This document shows, piece after piece, positions 55,258 to 64,000 of a DNA stretch of 64,000 nt. The stretch's first letter is position 1; each line of letters starts with the position of its first letter. The stretch is from CAVTLG01 sp963735495 (lineage in GTDB: Bacteria; Chloroflexota; Ktedonobacteria; Ktedonobacterales; Ktedonobacteraceae): assembly GCA_963735495.1 (NCBI GenBank), contig CAVTLG010000002.1:186001-250000 (forward strand). The letters run 5' to 3'. The notes under the pieces are model-generated. The model ran no database searches. It saw only the letters and a program-made list of their open reading frames with translations, and was not told the DNA's origin. The position numbers were made by a program, and so were the translations under genes.

Positions 55258-56339
55258 ATACGCTGAACCAGACAACCTCAACGGGTGCGGTACAAGATCC
55301 TACTCAGGCCGTGCTGACTGCTGAGCACTTGCACAAAGCATTTCCAGTGCACCAGTTTAATCCTTTTTCTACAAAGCAAGCGGTACAGGCTGTGGAGGAT
55401 ACGTCGCTGGCCTTGTACCCTGGTCGTGCGACTGCTCTCGTCGGAGAAAGTGGTAGCGGCAAAACAACGGTTGCGCGCATGCTGGCGCGCATATACAATC
55501 CCACGTCAGGCAGCATCCGTTTTCGTGATCAGCCGGTTCAACTGACCAATCGCCCGGCAGATATGCGCGCCTATCGTCGCCATGTCCAGCTCATCTTTCA
55601 GGACCCATTCTCTTCTCTCAATCCAGTACACGATGTGCGTTATCACTTGAGCCGTCCTCTACGCGTCTACGGACACGCGCGCAATGATCAAGAAGTAACC
55701 GAGCAGGTTCTGGCCTTGCTCAACCGCGTCAGCTTGAGCCCTGCGGAGCAATTTATTCAGAAATATCCGCACCAACTGAGTGGTGGACAACGTCAGCGTG
55801 TTGCTATTGCTCGCTCGCTTGCTGTCAGTCCTGAAGTATTGCTGGCCGATGAGCCTGTCTCAATGCTGGATGTCTCGATCCGCCTGGACATCCTCAACCT
55901 GCTCTTGCGTTTGAAGGATGAGGAGCGGCTGGCGGTGCTCTTTATCACACATGACATTGCCAGTGCGCGTTACTTTGCTGAAGACACGCTTGTCATGTAC
56001 GCGGGCCAGCTGGTCGAGGGTGGTCCCAGCGATACAGTAATCCAGGCACCGAAGCATCCATACACGCAATTACTGCTCTCGGCTGCTCCTGATCCCGACC
56101 GCATCAAGAAACAGGGCGTCGGTATTACGCCTGTGCCGGCGCGTGGTGAGATTCCCAGCTTGATCAACCCACCGACCGGCTGTCGTTTCCATCCGCGTTG
56201 CCCACACGCGATGCCAGTATGTAAAGAGCGCTTCCCCCAGCGCACAGAGCTGGGCAACGGCCATTGGACCAACTGTTTCCTGTATGCTAACGACCATACA
56301 GCCCCCACGAAAAACACGGCACAAAAAGTAGTAGAGTAG
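55254..56339 (+). CDS. ABC transporter ATP-binding protein, DppF/OppF type
   Basis: A 361-aa ATPase with Walker A GESGSGKTT, signature QLSGGQRQRV, Walker B VLLADEPVSMLD and switch His FITHDIASA. It has the same C-terminal Cys motif (CRFHPRCPHAMPVC). The start overlaps the preceding stop (ATGA), which indicates coupling. As the last gene it is followed by a long hairpin. Confidence 0.93.
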   Translation: MNTLNQTTSTGAVQDPTQAVLTAEHLHKAFPVHQFNPFSTKQAVQAVEDTSLALYPGRATALVGESGSGKTTVARMLARIYNPTSGSIRFRDQPVQLTNRPADMRAYRRHVQLIFQDPFSSLNPVHDVRYHLSRPLRVYGHARNDQEVTEQVLALLNRVSLSPAEQFIQKYPHQLSGGQRQRVAIARSLAVSPEVLLADEPVSMLDVSIRLDILNLLLRLKDEERLAVLFITHDIASARYFAEDTLVMYAGQLVEGGPSDTVIQAPKHPYTQLLLSAAPDPDRIKKQGVGITPVPARGEIPSLINPPTGCRFHPRCPHAMPVCKERFPQRTELGNGHWTNCFLYANDHTAPTKNTAQKVVE

Positions 56340-56372
56340 CTCCTGATATTTAAATGTATCTTTTACACTTTC

Positions 56373-56431
56373 TATGGAGGAGTCCAAAGTGCAACATAGG
56401 CTACTTATGTTGCACTTTGGACTCCTCTATA
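56373..56431. terminator. long hairpin after the importer operon
   Basis: A 26-bp stem (56373-56398 with 56406-56431, one G-U pair) around a 7-base loop. No T run follows, and its length is beyond a usual terminator, so it may also be a small palindromic repeat. Confidence 0.6.
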
Positions 56432-56475
56432 AGTAAAGTATAAATGACGTGCTTTATCGCGAGGTCAATTGACCG

Positions 56476-57810
56476 ATGGCTGATGATTTGAATGAGAGCT
56501 CTTTAGCAATCCCTCACACTCCTATAGCGTCATACCCAATCCGTTCCGGCAATGTCATGCGACCTCTCATCGACGGGGAGCCTGCGTTCCGCCACGTTTG
56601 CGAGGCGATTGAAGCTGCAAAGCACAGCGTTTGGGCGACGGTAACATTCCTGTGGGCAGCGTGCCAGATGCCAGACGGAAGAGGCACACCGCTCGATGTC
56701 CTGAAGCGAGTTGCCGAAAGAGGTTTAGATGTTCGCATCATCTTCTGGCGCCCTGACCCTGAAACGGAAGCGCTGAAAACAAATGCTTTCTGGGGGGCAC
56801 CCGAACATGTTGATCTGTTAAGAAAAAGCACTTCGTCCATTCTCATCCGCTGGGATCGAGCCCAGCCAGGATACTGTCAGCATCAGAAAAGTTGGCTGAT
56901 TGATGCAGGTACTGAAGCGGAGACGGTGTTTCTTGGAGGGATCAATCTCAACCCCCATTCCATGGTTGCTCCCGGCCATCGTGGGAAAGGTCAAAACCAT
57001 GATGTGTATGTAGAGCTCGCGGGACCTTCAGCGGTCGACGTCCATCATAACTTTGTCCAGCGCTGGAACGAAGCTAGCGAGCGACATCTGACCGCTGGTC
57101 GATGGGGCGTGGGCAGCGAATCCGATCTCCCGTTTCCGACAAGAGTACCCGACCGAAAAGGAAACGCCAGCGTTCAAATTCAACGCACGATCCCTGGCGG
57201 TCGGTATTCAAACGGGCATGCCACGCCCCTGGGAGCCATCTATCATATTGAAGCAGGCGAGCTCTCGAATTTCGATCAGTATCGTGCGGCAATACGTGCG
57301 GCCCGCCGCTCAATCTATATAGAGAATCAGTATGTCGCCGTTGCGGAGATTATCGAGTGTTTGCGCCAGGCTTTGCTGCGTGGAGTGGAAGTGGTAGCAG
57401 TGGTGCCAGCAGAAGAAAAAATCCCTGAAGAATTGGCGAAGCTTGCTGCCTTCGACAGATTCACCTTAGCGGGTATCGCTGGATTAGGCGACGATGGCAA
57501 GCGGAACCCGGTCTGGATTCACTCAAAACTCATGCTTGTCGATGGAGAATGGGGCACCGTTGGCTCGTGCAACCTGCATCGCTTTTCGCTTTTCGGGAAC
57601 TGCGAAATGAACGCGGCTTTTTGGGATCACGAGACAGCTCGCATACTACTGTCCAAACTGCTCTATGAACATCTCGCTAGTGATATTTCCGGCCTGGATG
57701 ATCGTGCTGCACTGCAACTCTTCGGTAAGATCGCCAGAAACAATCGCCAACTCTTTGAAAATGGTGACAGCAGGTGGCAAGGTCTCGCCTTTAGCCTGCT
57801 TCCACTCTAG
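56476..57810 (+). CDS. phospholipase D/cardiolipin synthase-family protein
   Basis: A 444-aa protein with two HKD half-sites, HQKSWLIDAG...FLGGINL (near residue 136) and HSKLMLVDGEWGTVGSCNL (near 349). Both His-Lys pairs are present. The spacing fits PLD-type phosphatidyltransferases or phosphodiesterases. There is no obvious N-terminal membrane helix, unlike bacterial cardiolipin synthases, so a soluble PLD-like enzyme is as likely. The HEAT-repeat gene follows. Confidence 0.85.
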   Translation: MADDLNESSLAIPHTPIASYPIRSGNVMRPLIDGEPAFRHVCEAIEAAKHSVWATVTFLWAACQMPDGRGTPLDVLKRVAERGLDVRIIFWRPDPETEALKTNAFWGAPEHVDLLRKSTSSILIRWDRAQPGYCQHQKSWLIDAGTEAETVFLGGINLNPHSMVAPGHRGKGQNHDVYVELAGPSAVDVHHNFVQRWNEASERHLTAGRWGVGSESDLPFPTRVPDRKGNASVQIQRTIPGGRYSNGHATPLGAIYHIEAGELSNFDQYRAAIRAARRSIYIENQYVAVAEIIECLRQALLRGVEVVAVVPAEEKIPEELAKLAAFDRFTLAGIAGLGDDGKRNPVWIHSKLMLVDGEWGTVGSCNLHRFSLFGNCEMNAAFWDHETARILLSKLLYEHLASDISGLDDRAALQLFGKIARNNRQLFENGDSRWQGLAFSLLPL

Positions 57811-57939
57811 ATTACCAGAGCTGAAACATTTATTCCAAAGTGTGCTCGATTTCTCCCTTGTGGCCCCTTATTGACAGCTCCCTTATTATGCTTATGGATG
57901 GAAAAACAGCAACAAACCATAATGGATAGAGGAGCCGCA

Positions 57940-60900
57940 ATGACGCCTAAAGAGCTTTTACAAGAATGCGAAACACTCACTCATCATGACCGGATGCGCC
58001 GCATGGTTGAACTGGGACAGCTAGCTGCCAGCGATCCAAGTATCAGCGGAACACTGACAGTGCTTGCACAAGGTGATGTCTATCAGCGCATCCTGGCAAC
58101 GCAGACCTGCTATGGGAGTCATGATACTGCTCAGATAGCGCAGGCACTCTCCGATCCTTCGCGTAGTGTGCGTGCACTTGCGCTCGATCTGGCGGCGTTG
58201 GTTTGTAGCGATGCCGAATTACAAGATATGCTCGCGCTGATTTCAGCCGAGCTCCAAATGGTTCTGATGCGCAAGCTCTATCGACGGCGCAGACAAGCTC
58301 CCATCGATCTCTATCTGGAAACGCTGGCCAGGAGGAACGATGCAAACCTGGGAGTGTTGCTGCCATACGGCTCGTCGTCGCTTGTTGCGCATTATTTTGA
58401 GCAGATCAGCGAGAAGCTCAATCTCGTGAGCCTGAACCGTTTGGCACGTCGGCACCCTACGCTCGTTGTCAACCGCTTCCGCTTGCTGGCAGGTGCACGC
58501 ACAGCGTTTGACCCCCAGCTTGTCTTCCAGGTCAATGCTGTATTACCCACACTCTCCAAGAGCGCTCCTGACCTTGCGCTTGATCTGGTGAAAACGCTGC
58601 TACCAGTCGTGTCGCTGGCAGGCTTGAATCTTCAGCCTCTGGTGCGCAAGCGCCCGCATGAACTGGTCGATCTCGTGCTCGCGACAAACGAACAGAGTAC
58701 GCTGCGTTTTGATGCAGTCGCGCATCGTCTGGACACAGAGCGTCTTCTCGCTCTCGCTACGCGCTACCCTGGTACTCTCAACACCCAGTGCTTTGGCAAG
58801 CTCCGCCCAGCACAGCGTCTCGCGCTCTATACCGCTTGCGAACGCGGGTGGCGCAATGATAACGGTGTGCTGGCGTACCAGATTGTCGCAGCTCTCTCAA
58901 CGGAGCAACGCATCAGGGAAGGACGGCGTCACCTGGAGTTGCCTGCATTGGCGACGCGCCCGCTGGAGCAATTTCCCTATGCCGCGTTCCTTCCCTGGGA
59001 TGAAGTGCGCTCCCTACTGGATACGCCTCTACGTTCGCCTGACGCCGATCTCCGTGGTGTTGCCCTCAAAACGTTGGTGAGCGCAGCTCGTTATCAACGC
59101 GACCATCTCGCAGACGCGCTCCAGCTTGTACGTAACCGGCGCAATGAGCAAGATCCAGTGCGGCGCGACATGCTCACCGCCCTAGCCGCGCTTCCCCATG
59201 GTATCTGGCAGATTGAGCATCTGGATGATCTGGCACAAATTATCCACGATGCACTCAACGCGACAGATCTCTCGCACCCCACTGCACAGTCCATAGAACA
59301 GCTGGTGGTGCATACTTTCCCATTCCACCCAGAGTGGTCTGCGCATCAACTCGCCACCATCTATCATGCGCGAGGTCACGTTAGCGTCTATCGTCTCGAC
59401 AGGTATCTCTCCGACGCCCATATTCGCAGCATTGCGCCAATACTCACGCCTATCCTACAATCGTGGCAGAACCGCGAAAATGAGAGACTGCTACTGACAC
59501 TGGCAATTGCGTTGGGCAAACGCTTGAGCGCTTTCGATGAGCTAGCAGATCTCCTCGAAATCACCCTTAACCAGACACTGACGAGCTTCATTGCTGACTC
59601 CATTCTGCGCCTTTTCCTGGAACATTGCCGCGCTCGTGTCTCCCTACTCATTCCCAGACTCTTGGGAAACGACAAAAGTGCGATCACCCTCTCATCCGTC
59701 TCTACCTACCTGCATCGCCAGCGCCAGGATCTGCTGACTTCATTTCTGGGCCAGCATGCCTACAAAGGTCGTTTCAGTACTGGCCATACGCGCTTTGTGT
59801 TGCCACTGAACGACCATTTCTATCGTTGGACTCCAATACAGCAGGAGATTTTTGCAGGCACGCTGTTGGAGGTGGTGCGGGCAAAAGATCAGCATCGTGC
59901 TACCTACGAGTGGCTTGCAACAATCAAGCGTCTGGCAGCCATGCCAGCCCTCGATTTCACACCGCTCATTGAGCTTGCCAGCGACGAGCGTCCCCCTGTA
60001 CGCGAGGCGGCGTTGCGCTCCCTCGGCAGGCTGGACGCGGGCCAGGGTATCCCAACGCTACTTGAAGCGCTCAACGACGAGCGTGCGCGTATTGCAATCT
60101 ACGCCTTGCGCAGCGCGCTGCTCTCCATGCCTCAGGCTGAAGCACTCACCCTGCTGCGTAAGGCTCCGCTGGCTCAGGTGACAGTAGCCAAGGAGGTGAT
60201 TCGCTTGATCGGCGCACTCTCTTCTGAAGTGGCCTATCGCGAAATACTCTCCTGGGAAACGCGCGAACTACACCGCAATGTGCACGTAGCCCTGCTCCGC
60301 GCGCTCTGGGATTACCTGGAAGAACCGGAGACCTGGGAGGTCTTCTCCCGCGCTGCTCAATCACCAGATACAGCACTGGCCCGTGGCGTAGTGCATATCC
60401 CAACTGACAGCATGTCGCCGCTCATCCAGCAGCGCCTGGCAACGCTGACCACGACCCTGCTGGCCCATCCTGTCACAGAAGTGCGTATGGCGACCTTGGA
60501 ATGGCGTAGTCAGCATCCCATAAGTGATCACGAGCACATACTATTTACGCGCCTCCTCGCCTTGCTGAACTCAGCATTCCCGGATGAATGCGCACTGGCG
60601 GCAAAGGCGATCTTTTCCCTCTATACAGGCAATGATGCGGCGCTTGTGGGTGACGCCATCAAGAGCTTATTGAGCAATCGGCGCGCATTACAGACGATTT
60701 GCCAAACATTTTTGTCAACGGTTGCCAACAATCGGCAGCACCTCCAGCCCACAGCACGAACTATGCTGGCCGCCCTATCCCAGGATAAGCTGACGGTCTC
60801 CTTGCGCATCGAGATTAGTATCGCAGGCCTTCCCTGGGAAGAGATTGCGCCTGAATTAGTCAGACTTACCAACACACTACACGCTGCTGCACTGAGCAAA

Positions 60901-61137
60901 GCATGGCGGGGCATTCAACAGGCCTCTACCCGCCCAGATGCACAACTGCTCGCTCTGGAAATGGCCCTGGCAGCCAGTTCTGACGAACGTCTGCGCTGGC
61001 TTGCTCTCAGTGCTTTGATCGCGCAATCCGCACAAGCGAGTGGATGGAGCGACGAAGCAATTGCACGCCTGGAAACATATCAGAATGATCCATCGCCGCT
61101 CGTCGCAGAGGCAGCACAGTTTACGTTTGTTTCGTAG
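57940..61137 (+). CDS. large HEAT-repeat protein, function unknown
   Basis: About 1,065 aa, all helical. HEAT/Armadillo-type repeats are clearest near residues 665-740 (ELASDERPPVREAALRSLGR, then ALNDERARIAIYALRSALL) and elsewhere as PSRSVRALALDLAAL. There is no signal peptide, enzyme motif or membrane segment, so it is probably a cytoplasmic scaffold or adaptor. The start was set at the ATG 7 bp behind GAGGAG. It follows the PLD gene on the same strand with 129 bp between, and converges on the DoxX gene. Confidence 0.8.
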   Translation: MTPKELLQECETLTHHDRMRRMVELGQLAASDPSISGTLTVLAQGDVYQRILATQTCYGSHDTAQIAQALSDPSRSVRALALDLAALVCSDAELQDMLALISAELQMVLMRKLYRRRRQAPIDLYLETLARRNDANLGVLLPYGSSSLVAHYFEQISEKLNLVSLNRLARRHPTLVVNRFRLLAGARTAFDPQLVFQVNAVLPTLSKSAPDLALDLVKTLLPVVSLAGLNLQPLVRKRPHELVDLVLATNEQSTLRFDAVAHRLDTERLLALATRYPGTLNTQCFGKLRPAQRLALYTACERGWRNDNGVLAYQIVAALSTEQRIREGRRHLELPALATRPLEQFPYAAFLPWDEVRSLLDTPLRSPDADLRGVALKTLVSAARYQRDHLADALQLVRNRRNEQDPVRRDMLTALAALPHGIWQIEHLDDLAQIIHDALNATDLSHPTAQSIEQLVVHTFPFHPEWSAHQLATIYHARGHVSVYRLDRYLSDAHIRSIAPILTPILQSWQNRENERLLLTLAIALGKRLSAFDELADLLEITLNQTLTSFIADSILRLFLEHCRARVSLLIPRLLGNDKSAITLSSVSTYLHRQRQDLLTSFLGQHAYKGRFSTGHTRFVLPLNDHFYRWTPIQQEIFAGTLLEVVRAKDQHRATYEWLATIKRLAAMPALDFTPLIELASDERPPVREAALRSLGRLDAGQGIPTLLEALNDERARIAIYALRSALLSMPQAEALTLLRKAPLAQVTVAKEVIRLIGALSSEVAYREILSWETRELHRNVHVALLRALWDYLEEPETWEVFSRAAQSPDTALARGVVHIPTDSMSPLIQQRLATLTTTLLAHPVTEVRMATLEWRSQHPISDHEHILFTRLLALLNSAFPDECALAAKAIFSLYTGNDAALVGDAIKSLLSNRRALQTICQTFLSTVANNRQHLQPTARTMLAALSQDKLTVSLRIEISIAGLPWEEIAPELVRLTNTLHAAALSKAWRGIQQASTRPDAQLLALEMALAASSDERLRWLALSALIAQSAQASGWSDEAIARLETYQNDPSPLVAEAAQFTFVS

Positions 61138-61231
61138 AAGGAGCACAGCAGAGGCTCCACTCTGCTGTACTTTCGATGTTTCAATCGTGTCAAGTGACTC
61201 CAAAGAGTTCACCATTGTTTCTCTTGCACCT

Positions 61232-61828
61232 TTATTTTTTTTCGTGCGTATCAGTATGAGCATCATTAAGCGAGCCAGATGCCAGGAAGCCGAAGCGTCC
61301 CAAGCGAGGAGTCAGCCACTGGTCTAGCCCATAGTAGCATCCGGCAGAGGTGAAAAACAGTACGGCGAAGAGGATTGCATACGGCAAAGCCGTTCCCACG
61401 TCCGTGCTTTGACCCGGCACATAAGGTCCGCCAAAACCCTCTCCAACCGACCAGATGCCCAGTGATAGTAGCAGGCCCACGAGCGCCGTCAGATTGTTGA
61501 AGAGACCCAGGATCAAGCAAAGCGCAATAGCGGTCTCTGCCGTAGCTTCAGCACGCGCAAAGAGCAGTGAATTAATGTTGACAAGATGTATCCAGAACGT
61601 AATCCATGCTTGAATTACCTCTGGTTGTCCATCTCTGGCTTTCGCAACTTGCGCGGCAAAACTACTTTGAAACTGCGGTTGCCACTTCAACCAGGCTGCA
61701 ACAAGCCATACAAGACCAAAGGCGCTACGTAAAAGACCAATCCCGCTCTGTTGCCAGCTTTTTAAGGGGCGCTGACGTGACTCGCGTGTGGCGAGCCGTA
61801 CAGAGGATGTCGGTGAATTGCCGATCAT
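61232..61828 (-). CDS. DoxX-family membrane protein
   Basis: A 198-aa protein with about four transmembrane helices and DoxX/DoxD traits (GIGLLRSAFGLVWLVAAWLKW, quoted in part: SAFGLVWLVAAWLKW; also GIWSVGEGFGGPY). The start was set at the second ATG since AAGGAG is 7 bp before it. Members of this family are linked to thiosulfate or quinone-related oxidation, but the specific function is not clear. Confidence 0.8.
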   Translation of the reverse strand: MIGNSPTSSVRLATRESRQRPLKSWQQSGIGLLRSAFGLVWLVAAWLKWQPQFQSSFAAQVAKARDGQPEVIQAWITFWIHLVNINSLLFARAEATAETAIALCLILGLFNNLTALVGLLLSLGIWSVGEGFGGPYVPGQSTDVGTALPYAILFAVLFFTSAGCYYGLDQWLTPRLGRFGFLASGSLNDAHTDTHEKK

Positions 61829-62183
61829 ACCCATACTCCTTTTTCACACTTATGCTTCCACCACATGCGTAATCTGGCACCTTGCCAGTACATTGAAATT
61901 CCTTTTTCATTATACTAATACGATGAAATACATCGCGTTAGATGGAGAGATTACCTGTATCATATCTATATCTGCTATAGCACAGATAATCTATAAAACC
62001 GTTTATCTCACTAATACAGTAAATTGAGAGTATTGCTACAATCATCCACAAAGAAGACCCCTGGAAAACCTGCGGGCACGGTGAGAGCAGAGAAAATGTC
62101 CCAAATGAAGTGATGACATGACGTGTGTCCGCTTCTCTGCCCGGTAGCGTTGGTAGAGAAGCGGATGCGCAGGCTTCGTGTCT
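61829..62183. other. intergenic region with a hairpin
   Basis: About 350 bp between the DoxX gene and the LLM remnant. The only structure is a 12-bp hairpin (62127-62138 with 62155-62166, core CCGCTTCTCT/AGAGAAGCGG) just beyond the LLM stop, a possible terminator for the minus strand. The remainder is AT-rich and without a coding frame. Confidence 0.5.
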
Positions 62184-62963
62184 CTATACGATGAACTCTT
62201 GCGCGAAACGCCGAAGCGTATCCAGTCGCTCAACCTCCGGGAACCTGAGGATCAACTCCTGCACACCAGCGTCCTCGTAGGCTGCGATCCGCTCGCGAAT
62301 CGTCGCAGGACTGCCAACCAGCGCAGCATTACCGAAAAGGGCTCTCGTTGCCTCAGGAACTTTCGCCTGAGCTTGCTCGTCAGTATCCTCAATGATACAG
62401 CTTGTTCCAGTTGTGCGATGAATACTCTGGTAGTCACGTCCAATTGCCTCACAATGCTGTTTGAGCACCGCGAACTTGTGAGCAATCGTAGCAAGATCGC
62501 CAAACACATTACAGGCAGCACCGTACTGCGCGACAAGTTTGAGCGTGACCTGCTCACCGTTACCAGCAATCAGCAAGGGAATATGGGGTTGCTGCACCCC
62601 CTTGGGCTGATTGATCGCGCCACGCACCTGATAATACTTGCCTTCAAACGTGGCCTCTTCCTGCGTCCACATAGCGAGCAGAATCTGGACCGCCTCGCGT
62701 AATTGCCCTGTGAGCACTGAAATATCGGGATAGTCGTAGCCATAAGCGCGAATCTGCGGCGCAATGATAGGAGAACCTGACCCAATACCCAGGGTGAGTC
62801 GGCCATGGCTCATTACATCAACGCTACTCGCCATTTTTGCTAGTAGCGCGGGATGGCGGAGTGGATTGCAGGTGACAGACTGGCCGATACGCACGCGTTT
62901 GGTGTCACGCGCCAATGCCGCCGTCGTGGTCCAGCACTCGAAGAGGATTTCTTGCTCCCACAC
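62184..62963 (-). pseudogene. LLM-class F420-dependent oxidoreductase, 5'-truncated
   Basis: A 259-aa frame with the body of a TIGR03560-like F420/FMN luciferase-fold enzyme: FECWTTTAALARDTKRVRIGQSVTC in part (FECWTTTAALA, RIGQSVTCNPLRHPALLAKM), GRLTLGIGSG and KGVQQPHIPLLIAGNG. Relatives have about 70 more residues at the N-terminus with the first barrel strands (GxxxP...DHF). Upstream in this frame a stop lies at about 63022 and no such residues are seen. The only start is a GTG in mid-fold. Most likely a truncated gene. Confidence 0.65.
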
Positions 62964-63172
62964 CTGAAGAGATCGAGCAACAAATTGACGCCAGCATCAC
63001 ATTTTTCCTCGCAGCCCATCAAGTTACGCATTAGAGGTACCATCCATGTGAGACTTGTGCACGCTTCATCCTGACACGAAAATTCTGCCCAACGTGTTAA
63101 GCATAGGAGGATCTTGATTAGCACTCAGCAAGTTGTACTGCTCTTCCTTGAAATATATGGAAGGACATTGCC

Positions 63173-64000
63173 ATGTCTACATTACTGGCTGCGCGAGCAC
63201 AAATGGGCACATCGCTCGTGTTTCATATCATCTTTTCGGTCCTGGGAGTCGGTCTGCCTTTACTGCTATGCATCGCCGAGGGCATCGCTATCAAGCAGAA
63301 AGATCCTGTTTGGATGACATTGGCGCGTCGTTGGGCCAAAGCTGCCGTCATTATCTTTGCCATTGGCGCTGTCTCTGGCACCATTGTCGAGTTTGAATTG
63401 GGTCTTTTATGGCCGACCTACATTAAATTTATCGGTGCGGTCATCGGTCCCTTGTTTGCCTTTGAGGGCTTTGCCTTTTTCCTGGAGGCCATCTTCTTCG
63501 GTATCTACCTCTATTCCTGGGACTCGTTGCCGCCGCGTCTGCACTGGCTGTGTTCATTCCCTATCTGGATCGGCGGGCTGGCCTCAGCCTGGTTTATCGT
63601 GACGACGAACTCCTGGATGAACACGCCAACCGGCTTTGTATTCACCAATGGCAAGCTGACAGGCATCGACTCTATTCACGCCATCTTCAATCCCAGTACG
63701 CCCTATGAGACGGTGCATATGATCCTGGCATGCTATGTGACCTGTGGCTTCGCGGTAGCGGCAGTCTACGCCTTTTCTATGTTGCGCGGCAAGCGCGACG
63801 ACTATCGACGCAAGGGCCTGCTGCTAGGGTTGGCGATGGGCCTGATCGCCACACCATTGCAGATCATCAGCGGGGATGCCAATGCGCGCTTTCTGGCGCG
63901 TGCACAACCGATTAAGCTGGCGGCTATGGAGGGCGTATTTCAAACCGCCAGTCATGTACCGTTGCACATTGGAGGCATTCCCGATGCGCAGACACAGAAA
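63173..64000 (+). CDS. cydA: cytochrome bd ubiquinol oxidase subunit I (partial, runs off the edge)
   Basis: Open from ATG 63173 (GGAAGGA 8 bp upstream) to the last base with no stop, 276 codons. It has the CydA hallmarks: RAQMGTSLVFHIIFS with the haem-ligand His, SAWFIVTTNSWMNTPTGF, and GDANARFLARAQPIKLAAMEG. Membrane-embedded terminal oxidase subunit that oxidises quinol and reduces O2; cydB is expected beyond the window. The quinol-loop GRQPW site is not included in the window. Confidence 0.93.
   Translation, partial: MSTLLAARAQMGTSLVFHIIFSVLGVGLPLLLCIAEGIAIKQKDPVWMTLARRWAKAAVIIFAIGAVSGTIVEFELGLLWPTYIKFIGAVIGPLFAFEGFAFFLEAIFFGIYLYSWDSLPPRLHWLCSFPIWIGGLASAWFIVTTNSWMNTPTGFVFTNGKLTGIDSIHAIFNPSTPYETVHMILACYVTCGFAVAAVYAFSMLRGKRDDYRRKGLLLGLAMGLIATPLQIISGDANARFLARAQPIKLAAMEGVFQTASHVPLHIGGIPDAQTQK

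Overview
The window looks like a chromosome segment of a Ktedonobacteria-type member of the Chloroflexota. The evidence is indirect: a stand-alone 23S rRNA gene (unlinked rRNA genes are known in Chloroflexota), a membrane-anchored XRE/WD40 protein with near-identical blades, F420-type enzymes (a PPOX protein and an LLM remnant), many large repeat proteins and an IS4-type element. Gene density is moderate, most genes have clear Shine-Dalgarno sites, and no tRNA, 16S, 5S, CRISPR array or phage module was recognised. The species assignment is inference.

Layout. 1-8 kb: a ferredoxin-fused GltD-like oxidoreductase, an FHA membrane protein, an ABC-2 exporter pair (both genes carry a +1 frameshift), epoxyqueuosine reductase QueG and an XRE-TM-WD40 protein. 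8.7-12.1 kb: an orphan 23S rRNA gene on the minus strand with its own promoter, a long complementary processing stalk and a terminator. 12.3-17.5 kb: hypothetical proteins, an HxlR regulator, a NYN-domain protein with a low-complexity insert, an M42 aminopeptidase and a fragment of an Rpn-like protein. 17.6-33.9 kb: the most unusual region. A sigma-like gene is followed by a mirror-image cluster: small P-loop ATPase (-), giant beta-propeller/HEAT/P-loop protein (+), KamA-type radical SAM enzyme (+), second giant protein (-), second small P-loop ATPase (+). Each small/giant pair is divergently transcribed and the two pairs are paralogous. 34-37.6 kb: a small P-loop kinase and a two-gene OLD-like ATPase/unknown-partner operon that resembles a defence cassette. 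37.9-41 kb: a histidine phosphatase, a PPOX protein, a frameshifted HAMP membrane protein and its operon partner.

41-56.4 kb is an amino-sugar and muropeptide region. GntR regulator, MurQ, a GlcNAc/MurNAc-type kinase and NagZ form one minus-strand operon. NagA is divergent, an SIS-type GlcN6P deaminase/isomerase converges on nagA, and a five-gene family-5 ABC importer lies downstream. A GntR-type palindrome sits between gntR and nagA, and two identical 24-bp sites precede the importer, one overlapping its -35 box. Together they suggest one regulon for import of peptide- or sugar-containing wall fragments, release of GlcNAc, phosphorylation, lactyl-ether cleavage, deacetylation and deamination. 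An IS4-family element with a 10-bp target duplication has inserted into a palindromic intergenic repeat between the deaminase gene and the importer. 56.4-64 kb: a PLD-family protein, a giant HEAT protein, a DoxX protein, a 5'-truncated LLM gene and the beginning of cydA, which runs off the right edge.

Data quality: four genes carry a single +1 frameshift, and three of the four shifts fall inside the same octamer GCTCGAAC (on either strand). This should be resolved before these genes are treated as true pseudogenes.
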